A DNA stretch of 5,773 bases from Methanoregulaceae archaeon (GCA_025453715.1 JALOPT010000110.1:1-5773), one strand, 5' to 3'; positions 1-5,773 are shown, numbered from the stretch's first letter. The notes: generated from the letters alone by a model not told the origin. A program made the numbers and translations.

Positions 1-2
1 AT

Positions 3-1001
3 CATATTAAAGAGGCCTGCATCGACGCACTACGGAGGGGTGAGACCCACTATGCTCCAAGCAACGGCCTGCCTGAGCTGAACCAGGCCATTGCTTCGAA
101 GATCGAGAAGGAGAACCGCTTCCCCTGCAAAAAAGATGACGTTATTGTCACCTGCGGCGCAAAAGATGCCATATATGAAGCCATGGAAGCAGTCCTCGAC
201 CATGGTGATGAAGCGATAATCCTCGACCCGTCCTGGGTAAGTTACGAGCCCTGTGTGCAGATTGCCGGGGGAAAACCTGTCCATCACCCGTTAAATATGC
301 GGACGTTCCAGGTCGATGAATCGCTTGTCGAGAGGATCAATGCCAATACCCGGATGATTGTTGTTAATTCCCCTTCGAATCCTTCCGGCTCTGTTCTTAA
401 TAAAAGTTCATTACGGCTGATTGCTGATGCCTGCGAAGATTACGACCTTATTGCGCTTTCAGACGAAATTTATGAGAAATTATTGTATGGCAGGGAACAT
501 ATCTCGCTTGCTTCTGTCGGTGACATGGCCTGGAGGACAATCACCGTCAACGGGTTTTCAAAAGCTTACGCGATGACCGGGTGGCGTCTTGGTTACGCAG
601 TAGCCCCACCGGAAATACTCCGCCGCATGTCCATTGTACAGCAGCACACGATCAGTCATCCTACGAGTTTTGCGATGTGGGGCGGGCTGGCTGCAATCAG
701 GGGTGACCAGTCCTGTGTTGAAATGATGAGGCAGGAATTTTCCCGGCGCCGTGATTACCTGATGAACGAGTTATCCGGGATGGGATTTGAATCGGCTCCT
801 GCGGACGGTGCATTCTACGCCTACATCCATGTTGACGGTAATGATATGGACCTGGCTGAAAACTGGTTGAAAAATCTTCATGTTGCAGTTACACCGGGAA
901 CAGCTTTCAATACACCCGGGTGGGAACGGATCTCATATGCGACATCAATGGGGCAGCTCACCGAAGCCGTGAAACGTATTCGGGCATCAGTAACCGGTTA
1001 A
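3..1001 (+). CDS. Class I/II PLP-dependent aminotransferase, 5' end missing
   Basis: Cytosolic pyridoxal-phosphate enzyme that moves an amino group between an amino acid and a 2-oxo acid. The frame is open to the left edge; 332 residues are visible and about 50 are probably missing compared with the usual ~380. Seen residues fit the aspartate aminotransferase fold (type I): HYAPSNGLPEL (visible residues 16-26, with the Tyr and Gly of the substrate loop), a GAK phosphate-binding turn (52-54), NPSG with Asn126, SDEIYE with Asp154 (pairs with the PLP ring nitrogen) and Tyr157, the Schiff-base Lys187 in FSKAYAMTGWRLGY, and Arg309 in ERISYATS (binds the substrate carboxylate). The Asn-Asp spacing of 28 equals that of classical AspAT. 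All catalytic residues are present, so the enzyme looks active. The substrate cannot be decided: aspartate, alanine or aromatic specificities all occur in this family. The Met codon at 183 is internal, not the start. Confidence 0.93.
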   Translation, partial: HIKEACIDALRRGETHYAPSNGLPELNQAIASKIEKENRFPCKKDDVIVTCGAKDAIYEAMEAVLDHGDEAIILDPSWVSYEPCVQIAGGKPVHHPLNMRTFQVDESLVERINANTRMIVVNSPSNPSGSVLNKSSLRLIADACEDYDLIALSDEIYEKLLYGREHISLASVGDMAWRTITVNGFSKAYAMTGWRLGYAVAPPEILRRMSIVQQHTISHPTSFAMWGGLAAIRGDQSCVEMMRQEFSRRRDYLMNELSGMGFESAPADGAFYAYIHVDGNDMDLAENWLKNLHVAVTPGTAFNTPGWERISYATSMGQLTEAVKRIRASVTG

Positions 1002-1210
1002 TATCTTCTTTTTAATAATAAATTCACCAGGAAAGGCCAATTGAGACCCTCCAGGAAATCCATCCCGTTCACCTTGCAGATATCCGTCAGGAGCCTGACC
1101 TAGGGGCAGCGGGTCATCACCATTTCTGAACTGGTCTGGACCCGGCATCCGGTATCCTTTAAAAAAGATCGGTCCAACTGCCCTCTGTGAACTTGTATGC
1201 CGGTTGTTGA
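998..1210 (-). pseudogene. Possible decayed antisense reading frame
   Basis: On the minus strand one frame runs from about 1210 down to a TAA at 1000-998, broken once by a TAG at 1102-1100. The part after the TAG encodes 33 residues, starting VRLLTDICKVNGMDFLEGL and ending in a leucine-rich, basic tail (LLLKRRY). The composition looks protein-like and the stop falls exactly over the aminotransferase stop. It could be the C-terminal scrap of a lost gene, perhaps from a mobile element, but I do not recognise a family and no start or ribosome site is evident. It may also be chance. Confidence 0.2.
1004..1013 (+). terminator. U-rich end signal after the aminotransferase
   Basis: A pyrimidine run ending in five T lies 2 nt after the stop codon, with no strong hairpin before it. 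Archaeal RNA polymerase commonly ends transcription at such T tracts, so this is a plausible terminator separating the aminotransferase from the downstream operon. The call rests on composition and position only. Confidence 0.35.
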
Positions 1211-1251
1211 CATCTCTCGACGGTTTGATTTGTCATAAACACAACAACATC

Positions 1252-1259
1252 ATATATAT
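1252..1259 (+). promoter_or_regulatory. TATA box of the Yip1-ABC operon
   Basis: An ATATATAT element lies 49 nt before the first ATG of the operon, within an AT-rich stretch. Archaeal TATA boxes sit about 25 nt upstream of the transcript start, which predicts a start near 1280-1285 and a short leader of roughly 25 nt. No clear operator repeat is visible around it. Confidence 0.55.
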
Positions 1260-1298
1260 CTTTATTTACCCATAAACGCGAGATGTATAGTAGAAGTC

Positions 1299-1302
1299 AG
1301 GT
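1299..1302 (+). promoter_or_regulatory. Weak Shine-Dalgarno site for the Yip1 gene
   Basis: AGGT lies 6 nt before the ATG at 1309. The match to the anti-Shine-Dalgarno sequence is short but well placed, and it supports this ATG as the start of the operon's first gene. Confidence 0.45.
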
Positions 1303-1308
1303 CTTACG

Positions 1309-1986
1309 ATGCCGAAGATAACCGATGTAATCCTCAGTCCGGATACATTCTTTGCAGAAAAAATGCAATCTGCAGAAGAAATCAGGTTTCCGTTGATAAT
1401 AGTCTTGATCACCGGGATTATTGGTGCAATAACCGGTTACATGATGGGCGAATTAACTGCCCGCATGTTCGCAGGTGTGGGTGCCGGTATGGGTGAGATT
1501 GTTCTGGTCTCCAGTTTTGCCGGAGCATTTTTTGGCGTCCTCCTCATGTGGATAGCAGGGACTGGTATTCTCTACCTGCTGTCCATGGTATTCAAGGGAA
1601 CGGGAGGTTTTAAGCGGGCTCTTGAATTTATTGGGTGGGGTTTCATCCCGCAGGTTTTTTCCGCGATTATTGGTCTTCTGGTGGCCCTCTATTATTTCCC
1701 CATGGTACAGGTCCCGGTACTACGTTCATTCCAGGACCCTGCGGTAATGCAGAGTGCGATTAACCACCTGATGAACGACCCTTCAATGCTTCAGTACCGG
1801 CAGATCTCAAGTATCATATCCATTATTTTTATCCTGTGGAGTGCCAGTATCTGGATCTTCGGGATGAAACATGCAAGGAAACTCAGCACTAAAAACGCAG
1901 CAATAGTCGTGCTGGTCCCGGTTCTTATCTACATCATATCCATTGTATACACGATATTTTCGGGTATACCGGCCCCCGGAGTATAA
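1309..1986 (+). CDS. Yip1-domain membrane protein
   Basis: Polytopic membrane protein of 225 residues, first gene of the operon. The N-terminus (LSPDTFF, residues 9-15, then EIRFPL) is typical of prokaryotic Yip1-family proteins, where a short cytosolic 'P..FF' segment precedes the first membrane span. I count five hydrophobic segments at about 28-47, 66-95, 107-130, 168-186 and 197-219; the hydrophilic loop 131-165 links spans three and four. There is no signal peptide or catalytic motif. In Bacillus, the Yip1 protein YknW works with a LolD-type ATPase and a MacB-type permease and is thought to help that transporter assemble; the same partners follow here, so an accessory or assembly role in the ABC complex is the best inference. 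The stop lies 3 nt before the next gene. The family call is fairly firm, the role is inferred. Confidence 0.82.
   Translation: MPKITDVILSPDTFFAEKMQSAEEIRFPLIIVLITGIIGAITGYMMGELTARMFAGVGAGMGEIVLVSSFAGAFFGVLLMWIAGTGILYLLSMVFKGTGGFKRALEFIGWGFIPQVFSAIIGLLVALYYFPMVQVPVLRSFQDPAVMQSAINHLMNDPSMLQYRQISSIISIIFILWSASIWIFGMKHARKLSTKNAAIVVLVPVLIYIISIVYTIFSGIPAPGV
1978..1981 (+). promoter_or_regulatory. Shine-Dalgarno site inside the Yip1 gene end
   Basis: GGAG in the last codons of the Yip1 gene lies 8 nt before the ATG at 1990. It fixes the start of the surface protein and means that its translation starts right where Yip1 translation stops. Confidence 0.55.
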
Positions 1987-1989
1987 CGT

Positions 1990-3153
1990 ATGAAAAGTTT
2001 CAATTTTATTGGTCTAATCCTTTTAATTTCTGTAATACTTGTTTTCACTGCCAGTGCAGCCACAAGTACCTCGGTAACAACTGACCCGCAAACAGCTGCA
2101 GGCCAGATCTCGGTAACGAAAGTGACCCTCGACCCGGAAGTGTTCTACGAGGGGGATAAAGGGACAATTGCCCTTGAAGTTACCAACAATGGCGTGGATA
2201 GCGTTGCTATCCACCGTGCCACATTTTATGATAATAATATCGAGGTCGTCGGGAATCCCTATGAAGCAAGTACCTCAATCGGGGGAGGAAATAAGCAGAC
2301 TTTTACCTATACGGTAGTGGCAGATGCGCCCGAAGGAATCTATTACCCTGTTTTTTCCATTAGTTTCAGGGATGCGGGAAGCCTCCGGTACCCGGTAAAG
2401 GTCCAGGTGGAAAATGCACCGCTCAGTGTTTCCCTCCTTGAAAAGCCGGATACCTTCTCGGCAGGTAAGAAAGAGCAGGTGAAACTCCTCATTGGCAATC
2501 CACGTGACGATTCCGTTAACGGGCTTACTGTCACCGTGCAGGGCGGCGGGTTTGACGTTGTTCCCTCCAGTTATTTTGTTGGTACCCTTGACTCTGACCG
2601 GTCTGTCATTGTTCCATTCACAATCACCCCCTCCGGCCCTGGAGACCTTGTATTCAATGTCAATTATAAAAATGGTATAAACCCTCATGAAACCTCCCTG
2701 ACTGTCCCGGTCACGCTTCTTGATAGTAAAAAACAGGCAAGGCCGGTTGTTTCAAATATCCAGGAAAAATCAGATCCTGACGGGACAATTCATATTACCG
2801 GGGATGTCACCAACGCAGGGCTTGAACCTGCGAAGGCGGTTATCATCACATCATCCTCCCCTGCGGTTCCGGTTGACCCATATAAATCATATGTCGTAGG
2901 CGGCCTCGAACCCGATGATTTTTCAAGCTTTGAAGTGACTTTCACCGCAGATAATGTAACTACCGTCCCCATCCAGGTCACTTACCGTGACAGTGACGGG
3001 AACCTGTACACAGAAATTTCAATTGTGGACATCACCTCCAAAATACCTTCGAAGACGACCGGAAGTCCCCTCCCGCTGCCGATAATCGGTTTAATTATCG
3101 GGCTTGCGGTGGTGATCGGGGGCGTAATCTGGTACTCCTGGAGAAAAAGATGA
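1990..3153 (+). CDS. Secreted, membrane-anchored beta-sandwich protein (COG1361/CARDB-like)
   Basis: Protein of 387 residues, predicted to sit outside the cell, tethered to the membrane. Residues 1-23 form a signal peptide (Lys2, hydrophobic core, ASA before the likely cut). A low-complexity Ser/Thr linker follows, then three domains of about 100 residues (roughly 36-141, 145-245, 252-347) rich in alternating beta-strand patterns and motifs such as LEVTNNG and ITGDVTNAG, typical of CARDB/NEW3-type immunoglobulin-like folds found in archaeal COG1361 'S-layer domain' proteins. Residues 362-382 form a C-terminal membrane span followed by RKR, so the tail is cytosolic. One N-glycosylation sequon (Asn322) is visible. 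It has no HlyD/MacA lipoyl or coiled-coil part. Its position between Yip1 and the ATPase, with a 4-nt overlap to the latter, suggests it is the extracellular subunit of the transporter, perhaps binding substrate or linking to the S-layer. That role is inferred. Confidence 0.82.
   Translation: MKSFNFIGLILLISVILVFTASAATSTSVTTDPQTAAGQISVTKVTLDPEVFYEGDKGTIALEVTNNGVDSVAIHRATFYDNNIEVVGNPYEASTSIGGGNKQTFTYTVVADAPEGIYYPVFSISFRDAGSLRYPVKVQVENAPLSVSLLEKPDTFSAGKKEQVKLLIGNPRDDSVNGLTVTVQGGGFDVVPSSYFVGTLDSDRSVIVPFTITPSGPGDLVFNVNYKNGINPHETSLTVPVTLLDSKKQARPVVSNIQEKSDPDGTIHITGDVTNAGLEPAKAVIITSSSPAVPVDPYKSYVVGGLEPDDFSSFEVTFTADNVTTVPIQVTYRDSDGNLYTEISIVDITSKIPSKTTGSPLPLPIIGLIIGLAVVIGGVIWYSWRKR
3140..3143 (+). promoter_or_regulatory. 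Shine-Dalgarno site for the ATPase gene
   Basis: GGAG lies 6 nt before the ATG at 3150, within the last codons of the surface-protein gene. Together with the ATGA overlap at 3150-3153 it supports this start and coupled translation. Confidence 0.55.
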
Positions 3154-3839
3154 GCCAGGACCTGGCCGGGACGAAACCAGTAATCCAGTTTAAGGATGTC
3201 ACAAAGGTATACTCGCTCCCTGCGGGAGATGTAATTGCCCTTAACCATGTCACATTTTCAGTGGAACCGGGCGAATTTGTGGCAATCATGGGGCCTTCCG
3301 GCTCCGGGAAGTCTACCCTTCTTAACCTGATCGGGTGCCTCGATGTACCTACCTCTGGAGACCTGTGGATCTCAGGGACGCGGATTGGGGATATGTCGGA
3401 TTACGACCTCACACTCCTGCGGAGAGATTCAATCGGGTTTGTTTTCCAACAGTTCAACCTGATCCCGCTCTTCACCGTGCTTGAAAATGTGCAACTACCC
3501 CTTACCCTTAAAACGCAGAGCAGCGTGGCTGGTGATCGACCGAAGGACGTGCTCATGTCGGTTGGCCTTGAACCCGCCCTGTATACACATACACCGAGTG
3601 AACTTTCTGGTGGCCAGCAGCAGCGTGTTGCAATTGCACGGGCACTGGTGAATGATCCCGAAATTCTCCTGTGTGATGAACCTACGGGAAATCTCGACCG
3701 GAAGACCGGTACTGGGATCATGGAACTCCTTGCCGGGATGAACCGGAACGGGAAAACAATCATCATGGTCACCCATGACCCGAAGACAGCAGAATACGCA
3801 AAACGGATTATCATTATCGAAGACGGGAGGATCCAATGA
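3150..3839 (+). CDS. ABC transporter ATP-binding protein, LolD/MacB type
   Basis: Cytosolic ATPase subunit of 229 residues, the usual length for LolD/YknY/FtsE-like proteins with no fused membrane part. All ABC motifs are intact: Walker A GPSGSGKST (48-56), Q-loop in FVFQQFNLIP (Gln100), signature LSGGQQQR (152-159), Walker B ILLCDEPTG with the catalytic Glu177, D-loop NLD (181-183) and switch His209. The sequence GxLDxPTSG after Walker A and the wording DEPTGNLD are typical of the LolD/MacB subfamily (COG1136), whose members drive mechanical movement of an outward domain rather than ordinary pore transport. It overlaps both neighbours by 4 nt and should pair as a dimer with the FtsX-like permease that follows. 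Subfamily assignment is firm; the transported or extracted substrate is unknown. Confidence 0.95.
   Translation: MSQDLAGTKPVIQFKDVTKVYSLPAGDVIALNHVTFSVEPGEFVAIMGPSGSGKSTLLNLIGCLDVPTSGDLWISGTRIGDMSDYDLTLLRRDSIGFVFQQFNLIPLFTVLENVQLPLTLKTQSSVAGDRPKDVLMSVGLEPALYTHTPSELSGGQQQRVAIARALVNDPEILLCDEPTGNLDRKTGTGIMELLAGMNRNGKTIIMVTHDPKTAEYAKRIIIIEDGRIQ
3825..3830 (+). promoter_or_regulatory. Strong Shine-Dalgarno site for the permease gene
   Basis: GGGAGG lies 5 nt before the ATG at 3836, the strongest ribosome site in the operon. It supports the permease start in the ATGA overlap (3836-3839) with the ATPase stop, so the permease could be initiated efficiently in its own right. Confidence 0.6.
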
Positions 3840-4996
3840 TCCTTTTTGAGTTTGCGAAACGGAATATCCGGCTTCACTGGCTCCGTTCATTTCTTGCAGT
3901 CCTTGGGATTGTAATCGGTGTGGCAAGTATTGCAGCTATGGGGATCCTTGGTAACAGCATGGTGCTCTCGATCGGTGAGAGCCTTTCATCTGTCGGTGAC
4001 ACTATTGTTGTATCTCCCCATACGGGTGGCAGCGGGATGGGCCCCCCCGGGAAGACCAACGAAAAGATCACTGACCGGATGGTGGAACAGATCAAGCGGG
4101 CCGTTACACCAAATCTTGCAATACCTGTGTATTCAGGAGGGGACCGGATGAAGATTGGGTCAAAAGAGACAGCCGGGGTCATTTATGGTATTAAAATCGA
4201 CGATATTCCAACCCTCCTGGAAGTAGACGAGGGCAGCTATTCGCGGGGTGAAACTGCTGCCATGGTGGGTAGAAAATTCGCAGATGAGAATGATATCAAA
4301 GTCGGCAGCAGAATATCGGTTGGCACCAAAGGGATTGTAAGGGTTTCCGGAATCCTGAAAGAAAGAGGAATGGGATTTGATATCAACCCGGATTATGGAA
4401 TTGTTGTTACTGATAACTGGTACGCACAGGCATACAATGCAACAGATTACGACATGGTAGTGGTGAAGGTAAGGGACCTTGCCCAGATTGACAGCGTTAA
4501 AGAATCCATAGAAAAGGCGCTTAACAAGCGGGAGCAGGTGGTGAACGTGCTTGAGACCAAGAAAATACTCGAGACGATAATGACTGCATTCAGCAGTATC
4601 TCGACCTTCGTAATGGCAATAGGTGGCATATCGCTGATAGTAGCGGGTGTAAGCATCTTCAACATCATGATGATGTCGGTCACCGAGCGGATACGGGAGA
4701 TTGGTATTATGAGGAGCCTTGGCGCACAGCGGCTTGAAGTAATGAAAATGTTCCTCTACGAAGCCCTGATCCTCGGCCTGGTAGGTAGTACCATCGGGGG
4801 GGTATTCTCCCTCCTTGGCGGGTACCTTGTCAGCAGCCTCATCCTGAAAACAACCAAGTATGTATTTGTCCCATCAAGCCTCCTCCCGGTTGTGTACGGC
4901 ATGGCATTTGGTATCGCGGTATGCCTGGTATGCGGGATATATCCAGCGTGGAAAGCGGCAAACCTTAACCCGATTGAGGCACTCAGGCATGAATGA
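3836..4996 (+). CDS. ABC transporter permease, MacB/FtsX family
   Basis: Membrane subunit of 386 residues with the classical MacB/YknZ topology: cytosolic amphipathic N-terminus, span 1 at about 17-38 (LRSFLAVLGIVIGVASIAAM), a large extracellular MacB-PCD-like domain at about 40-254, then spans at about 256-279, 306-334 and 350-369 that make the FtsX domain. Hallmarks are the cytosolic coupling segment SVTERIREIGIMRSLGA (281-297), which contacts the ATPase, and the C-terminal YPAWKAANLNPIEALRHE (369-386). In this family ATP hydrolysis moves the outer domain to push or extract substrates, often peptides, lipoproteins or toxins, at the membrane surface. Length and motifs are normal, so the gene looks intact. 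A glycine/proline-rich loop (63-72) is encoded around a C7 run. The preceding ATPase gene is the evident partner. Substrate not known; a morphogenetic FtsEX role is less likely given the LolD-type ATPase. Confidence 0.93.
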   Translation: MILFEFAKRNIRLHWLRSFLAVLGIVIGVASIAAMGILGNSMVLSIGESLSSVGDTIVVSPHTGGSGMGPPGKTNEKITDRMVEQIKRAVTPNLAIPVYSGGDRMKIGSKETAGVIYGIKIDDIPTLLEVDEGSYSRGETAAMVGRKFADENDIKVGSRISVGTKGIVRVSGILKERGMGFDINPDYGIVVTDNWYAQAYNATDYDMVVVKVRDLAQIDSVKESIEKALNKREQVVNVLETKKILETIMTAFSSISTFVMAIGGISLIVAGVSIFNIMMMSVTERIREIGIMRSLGAQRLEVMKMFLYEALILGLVGSTIGGVFSLLGGYLVSSLILKTTKYVFVPSSLLPVVYGMAFGIAVCLVCGIYPAWKAANLNPIEALRHE

Positions 4997-5078
4997 CAGC
5001 CCTTTTAGAATTTCTGCAATATTGATTAGCTCATGAACCAGGCTAAGAATGAAATTATTTTCCATAATTACCAAAAAT

Positions 5079-5087
5079 TTTATAATA
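5079..5087 (+). promoter_or_regulatory. TATA-box candidate, far upstream of the condensation-like gene
   Basis: TTTATAATA is the best match to an archaeal TATA box in this spacer, and the A-rich stretch CCAAAAA just before it resembles a BRE. It predicts a transcript start near 5110, which would give the condensation-like gene a leader of about 215 nt, or serve an uncalled small RNA. Confidence 0.35.
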
Positions 5088-5241
5088 TGGTCTTCATACT
5101 CCAAACTACGGTTATCCGGCATAATAATTGTGTGTTATCAGAAAAGATCCTTGAGCTTTCAGGTATATCCTCCAGGTCTATTACCGTTTCTGCAGGAAGG
5201 AAAGCTTTGGATTAACCCGGAACATCTGAATAGATTTTGAT

Positions 5242-5251
5242 CATAATAATA
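5242..5251 (+). promoter_or_regulatory. TATA-box candidate, near the condensation-like gene
   Basis: CATAATAATA is a weaker TATA-like match but better placed: the predicted transcript start near 5270-5275 gives a leader of about 50 nt before the ATG at 5325. Which of the two candidates is used cannot be decided from the sequence. Confidence 0.3.
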
Positions 5252-5262
5252 ATCCTGATAAT

Positions 5263-5296
5263 CCGGTTGGAATGGCTAACTGCCCTGTCCAACGGG
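5263..5296 (+). repeat. Imperfect inverted repeat in the probable leader
   Basis: GTTGGA (5266-5271) can pair with TCCAAC (5288-5293), extended by two more pairs after one mismatch (5263-5264 with 5295-5296), leaving a 16-nt loop. It lies at or just after the predicted transcript start for the nearer TATA candidate, so it could be an operator or a leader hairpin. Such a short repeat can also arise by chance. Confidence 0.25.
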
Positions 5297-5313
5297 TATT
5301 AACCGATCAACTG

Positions 5314-5318
5314 GGTGA
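5314..5318 (+). promoter_or_regulatory. Shine-Dalgarno site of the condensation-like gene
   Basis: GGTGA lies 6 nt before the ATG at 5325 and matches the core of the anti-Shine-Dalgarno complement. An in-frame TGA at 5316-5318 excludes any start further upstream, so the ATG at 5325 is well supported. Confidence 0.6.
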
Positions 5319-5324
5319 GCAAGG

Positions 5325-5773
5325 ATGGATTCAGGGAATGTAACGGGGCCCGGGGCCCGCCGTACGCTGGTCAACCCCTTCGATTTCTTTTCTGAACTCC
5401 TGCGTGCAAACTCAGACCAGGTCATCCACATGGTCCTCTATTTTGACGGGCCGGTTGACCACCTGAAGATGCAATGTGCCGTAAAAGATGCCATGCTCAC
5501 CGAACCTGTCTGTCACAGCAGGCTGGTGGAGTCAGAAGACTCTCTCTGGTGGGAGCTACTTCCCTTCGTACATCCCCGGAAATATTTCTCGGTCCTTGAA
5601 AAGACAGGCCAGGAGATGGACCTGCCCCGTGCACTTTCGCAAAACATCGACCCGTATGAAGGTCCCCAGGTCATGGTGTTTCTAATCCGGACACGTGAAG
5701 GTACGGGAGATGTCCTCGTTATTAACGCCAGCCATGTCGCAATGGATGGCCGGGGCCTGAAAGATTTAACAGG
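5325..5773 (+). CDS. Condensation-domain-like acyltransferase, 3' end missing
   Basis: The first 149 residues are visible and the frame runs off the right edge. The pattern fits the N-terminal half of the chloramphenicol acetyltransferase-like fold used by NRPS condensation domains, PapA and wax-ester-type acyltransferases: a hydrophobic strand then GPVDHLKMQCAVKDAM (residues 42-57; the 'gpld..L..Al' pattern), PVCHSRL (61-67), DPYEGPQVMVFLIR (109-122; the 'd...gP..r..l' pattern) and the active-site motif SHVAMDG (136-142), an HxxxDG with His137 as the general base and Asp141 structural. The first His of the usual HHxxxDG is Ser here, a change seen in non-NRPS members. No carrier or adenylation domain precedes it, so it is probably a free-standing cytosolic enzyme, resembling the archaeal proteins grouped in COG4908. 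It would move an acyl or aminoacyl group to an alcohol or amine; the substrates are unknown. It likely has its own promoter. Confidence 0.8.
   Translation, partial: MDSGNVTGPGARRTLVNPFDFFSELLRANSDQVIHMVLYFDGPVDHLKMQCAVKDAMLTEPVCHSRLVESEDSLWWELLPFVHPRKYFSVLEKTGQEMDLPRALSQNIDPYEGPQVMVFLIRTREGTGDVLVINASHVAMDGRGLKDLT
5345..5358 (+). repeat. Tandem GGGGCCC repeat in the condensation-like gene
   Basis: Two direct copies of GGGGCCC, each holding the self-complementary GGGCCC, encode part of the Gly/Pro/Ala-rich N-terminus (residues 7-12) about 20 nt after the start codon. The block could form local structure in the mRNA near the start. It may be no more than a chance effect of Gly-Pro codons. Confidence 0.4.

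Larger units (their letters stand above)
1002..1308. other. Intergenic region of about 307 nt
   Basis: This stretch has no convincing + strand gene. From the left it holds the T-rich end signal, then about 160 nt of higher GC that looks more like coding than spacer DNA, then an AT-rich part from about 1208 that carries the TATA box of the next operon. The middle part can be read on the minus strand as a possible broken frame, listed separately. I saw no tRNA, no long inverted repeat and no CRISPR-like repeat here. Confidence 0.6.
4997..5324. other. AT-rich intergenic region of about 328 nt
   Basis: Spacer between the operon and the condensation-like gene, clearly more AT-rich than the flanking genes. 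A short T4 run just after the permease stop (near 5003-5006) could help end the operon transcript. Two candidate TATA boxes and one imperfect hairpin are listed separately. Short frames of about 60 codons exist (for example 5033-5215) but have no ribosome site, no recognisable family and poor codon character, so I do not call a gene. No tRNA or repeat array is seen. Confidence 0.6.

Noticed and set aside
183..1001. Aminotransferase starting at the ATG at 183
   Set aside because: The same frame is open to the left edge and encodes conserved family residues upstream (the HYAPSNGLPEL loop and GAK turn), so the 183 Met is internal.
2275..2688. Antisense frame of 137 codons inside the surface-protein gene
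   Set aside because: It lies wholly opposite a well-supported gene, has no recognisable family and no ribosome site; it is a shadow of the + strand codon pattern.
3401..3926. Antisense frames of 143-158 codons over the ATPase gene
   Set aside because: The + strand carries every ABC ATPase motif; the antisense products are rich in Ser, Arg, Pro and Cys with no domain pattern.
4874..5122. Antisense frame of 82 codons over the permease end and spacer
   Set aside because: About half of it is the reverse of the conserved permease C-terminus, and the rest shows no family or ribosome site.
5033..5240. Short + strand frames of 60-63 codons in the spacer
   Set aside because: They overlap one another in different frames, lack a Shine-Dalgarno site and have AT-driven composition; a small protein cannot be fully excluded but is not supported.
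5488..5685. A 65-codon + strand frame near the right edge
   Set aside because: It is out of frame within the condensation-like gene, whose frame from 5325 carries the conserved motifs.
1..5773. CRISPR arrays, tRNA or rRNA genes, intact insertion sequences
   Set aside because: Reading both strands I found no regularly spaced repeats, no cloverleaf-like segment and no complete transposase.

Overview
The window looks archaeal, most likely a methanogen of the Methanomicrobiales type (Methanoregula or a relative). This is an inference from protein style, moderate GC, a TATA-type promoter, Shine-Dalgarno motifs and a COG1361-type surface protein beside a LolD/MacB-like ABC transporter. No rRNA, tRNA, CRISPR array or intact mobile element is visible.

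Layout, all genes on the + strand. (1) Positions 3-1001 hold the 3' part of a fold-type I PLP aminotransferase whose start lies off the left edge. (2) 1002-1308 is an intergenic stretch with a U-rich end signal, a possible decayed antisense reading frame, and near its right end a good TATA box for the next operon. (3) 1309-4996 is a compact four-gene operon: a Yip1-family membrane protein, a secreted and C-terminally anchored beta-sandwich (COG1361/CARDB-like) protein, a LolD/MacB-type ATPase, and a MacB/FtsX-type permease. Gene gaps are 3 nt, then two 4-nt ATGA overlaps, so the four are probably made together and act as one membrane complex. (4) 4997-5324 is an AT-rich spacer with candidate promoters. 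(5) 5325 to the right edge is the 5' part of a stand-alone condensation-domain-like acyltransferase (HxxxDG motif).

The most interesting point is the operon. Its composition parallels the Bacillus YknWXYZ exporter (Yip1 protein, membrane-fusion protein, LolD-type ATPase, MacB-type permease). Here the place of the HlyD/MacA-like membrane-fusion protein is taken by an immunoglobulin-like beta-sandwich protein with a signal peptide and a C-terminal anchor. That suggests an archaeal version of this machine with a different extracellular subunit, acting on an unknown substrate.

The condensation-like gene at the right edge is the second point of interest, since such enzymes are little understood in methanogens.
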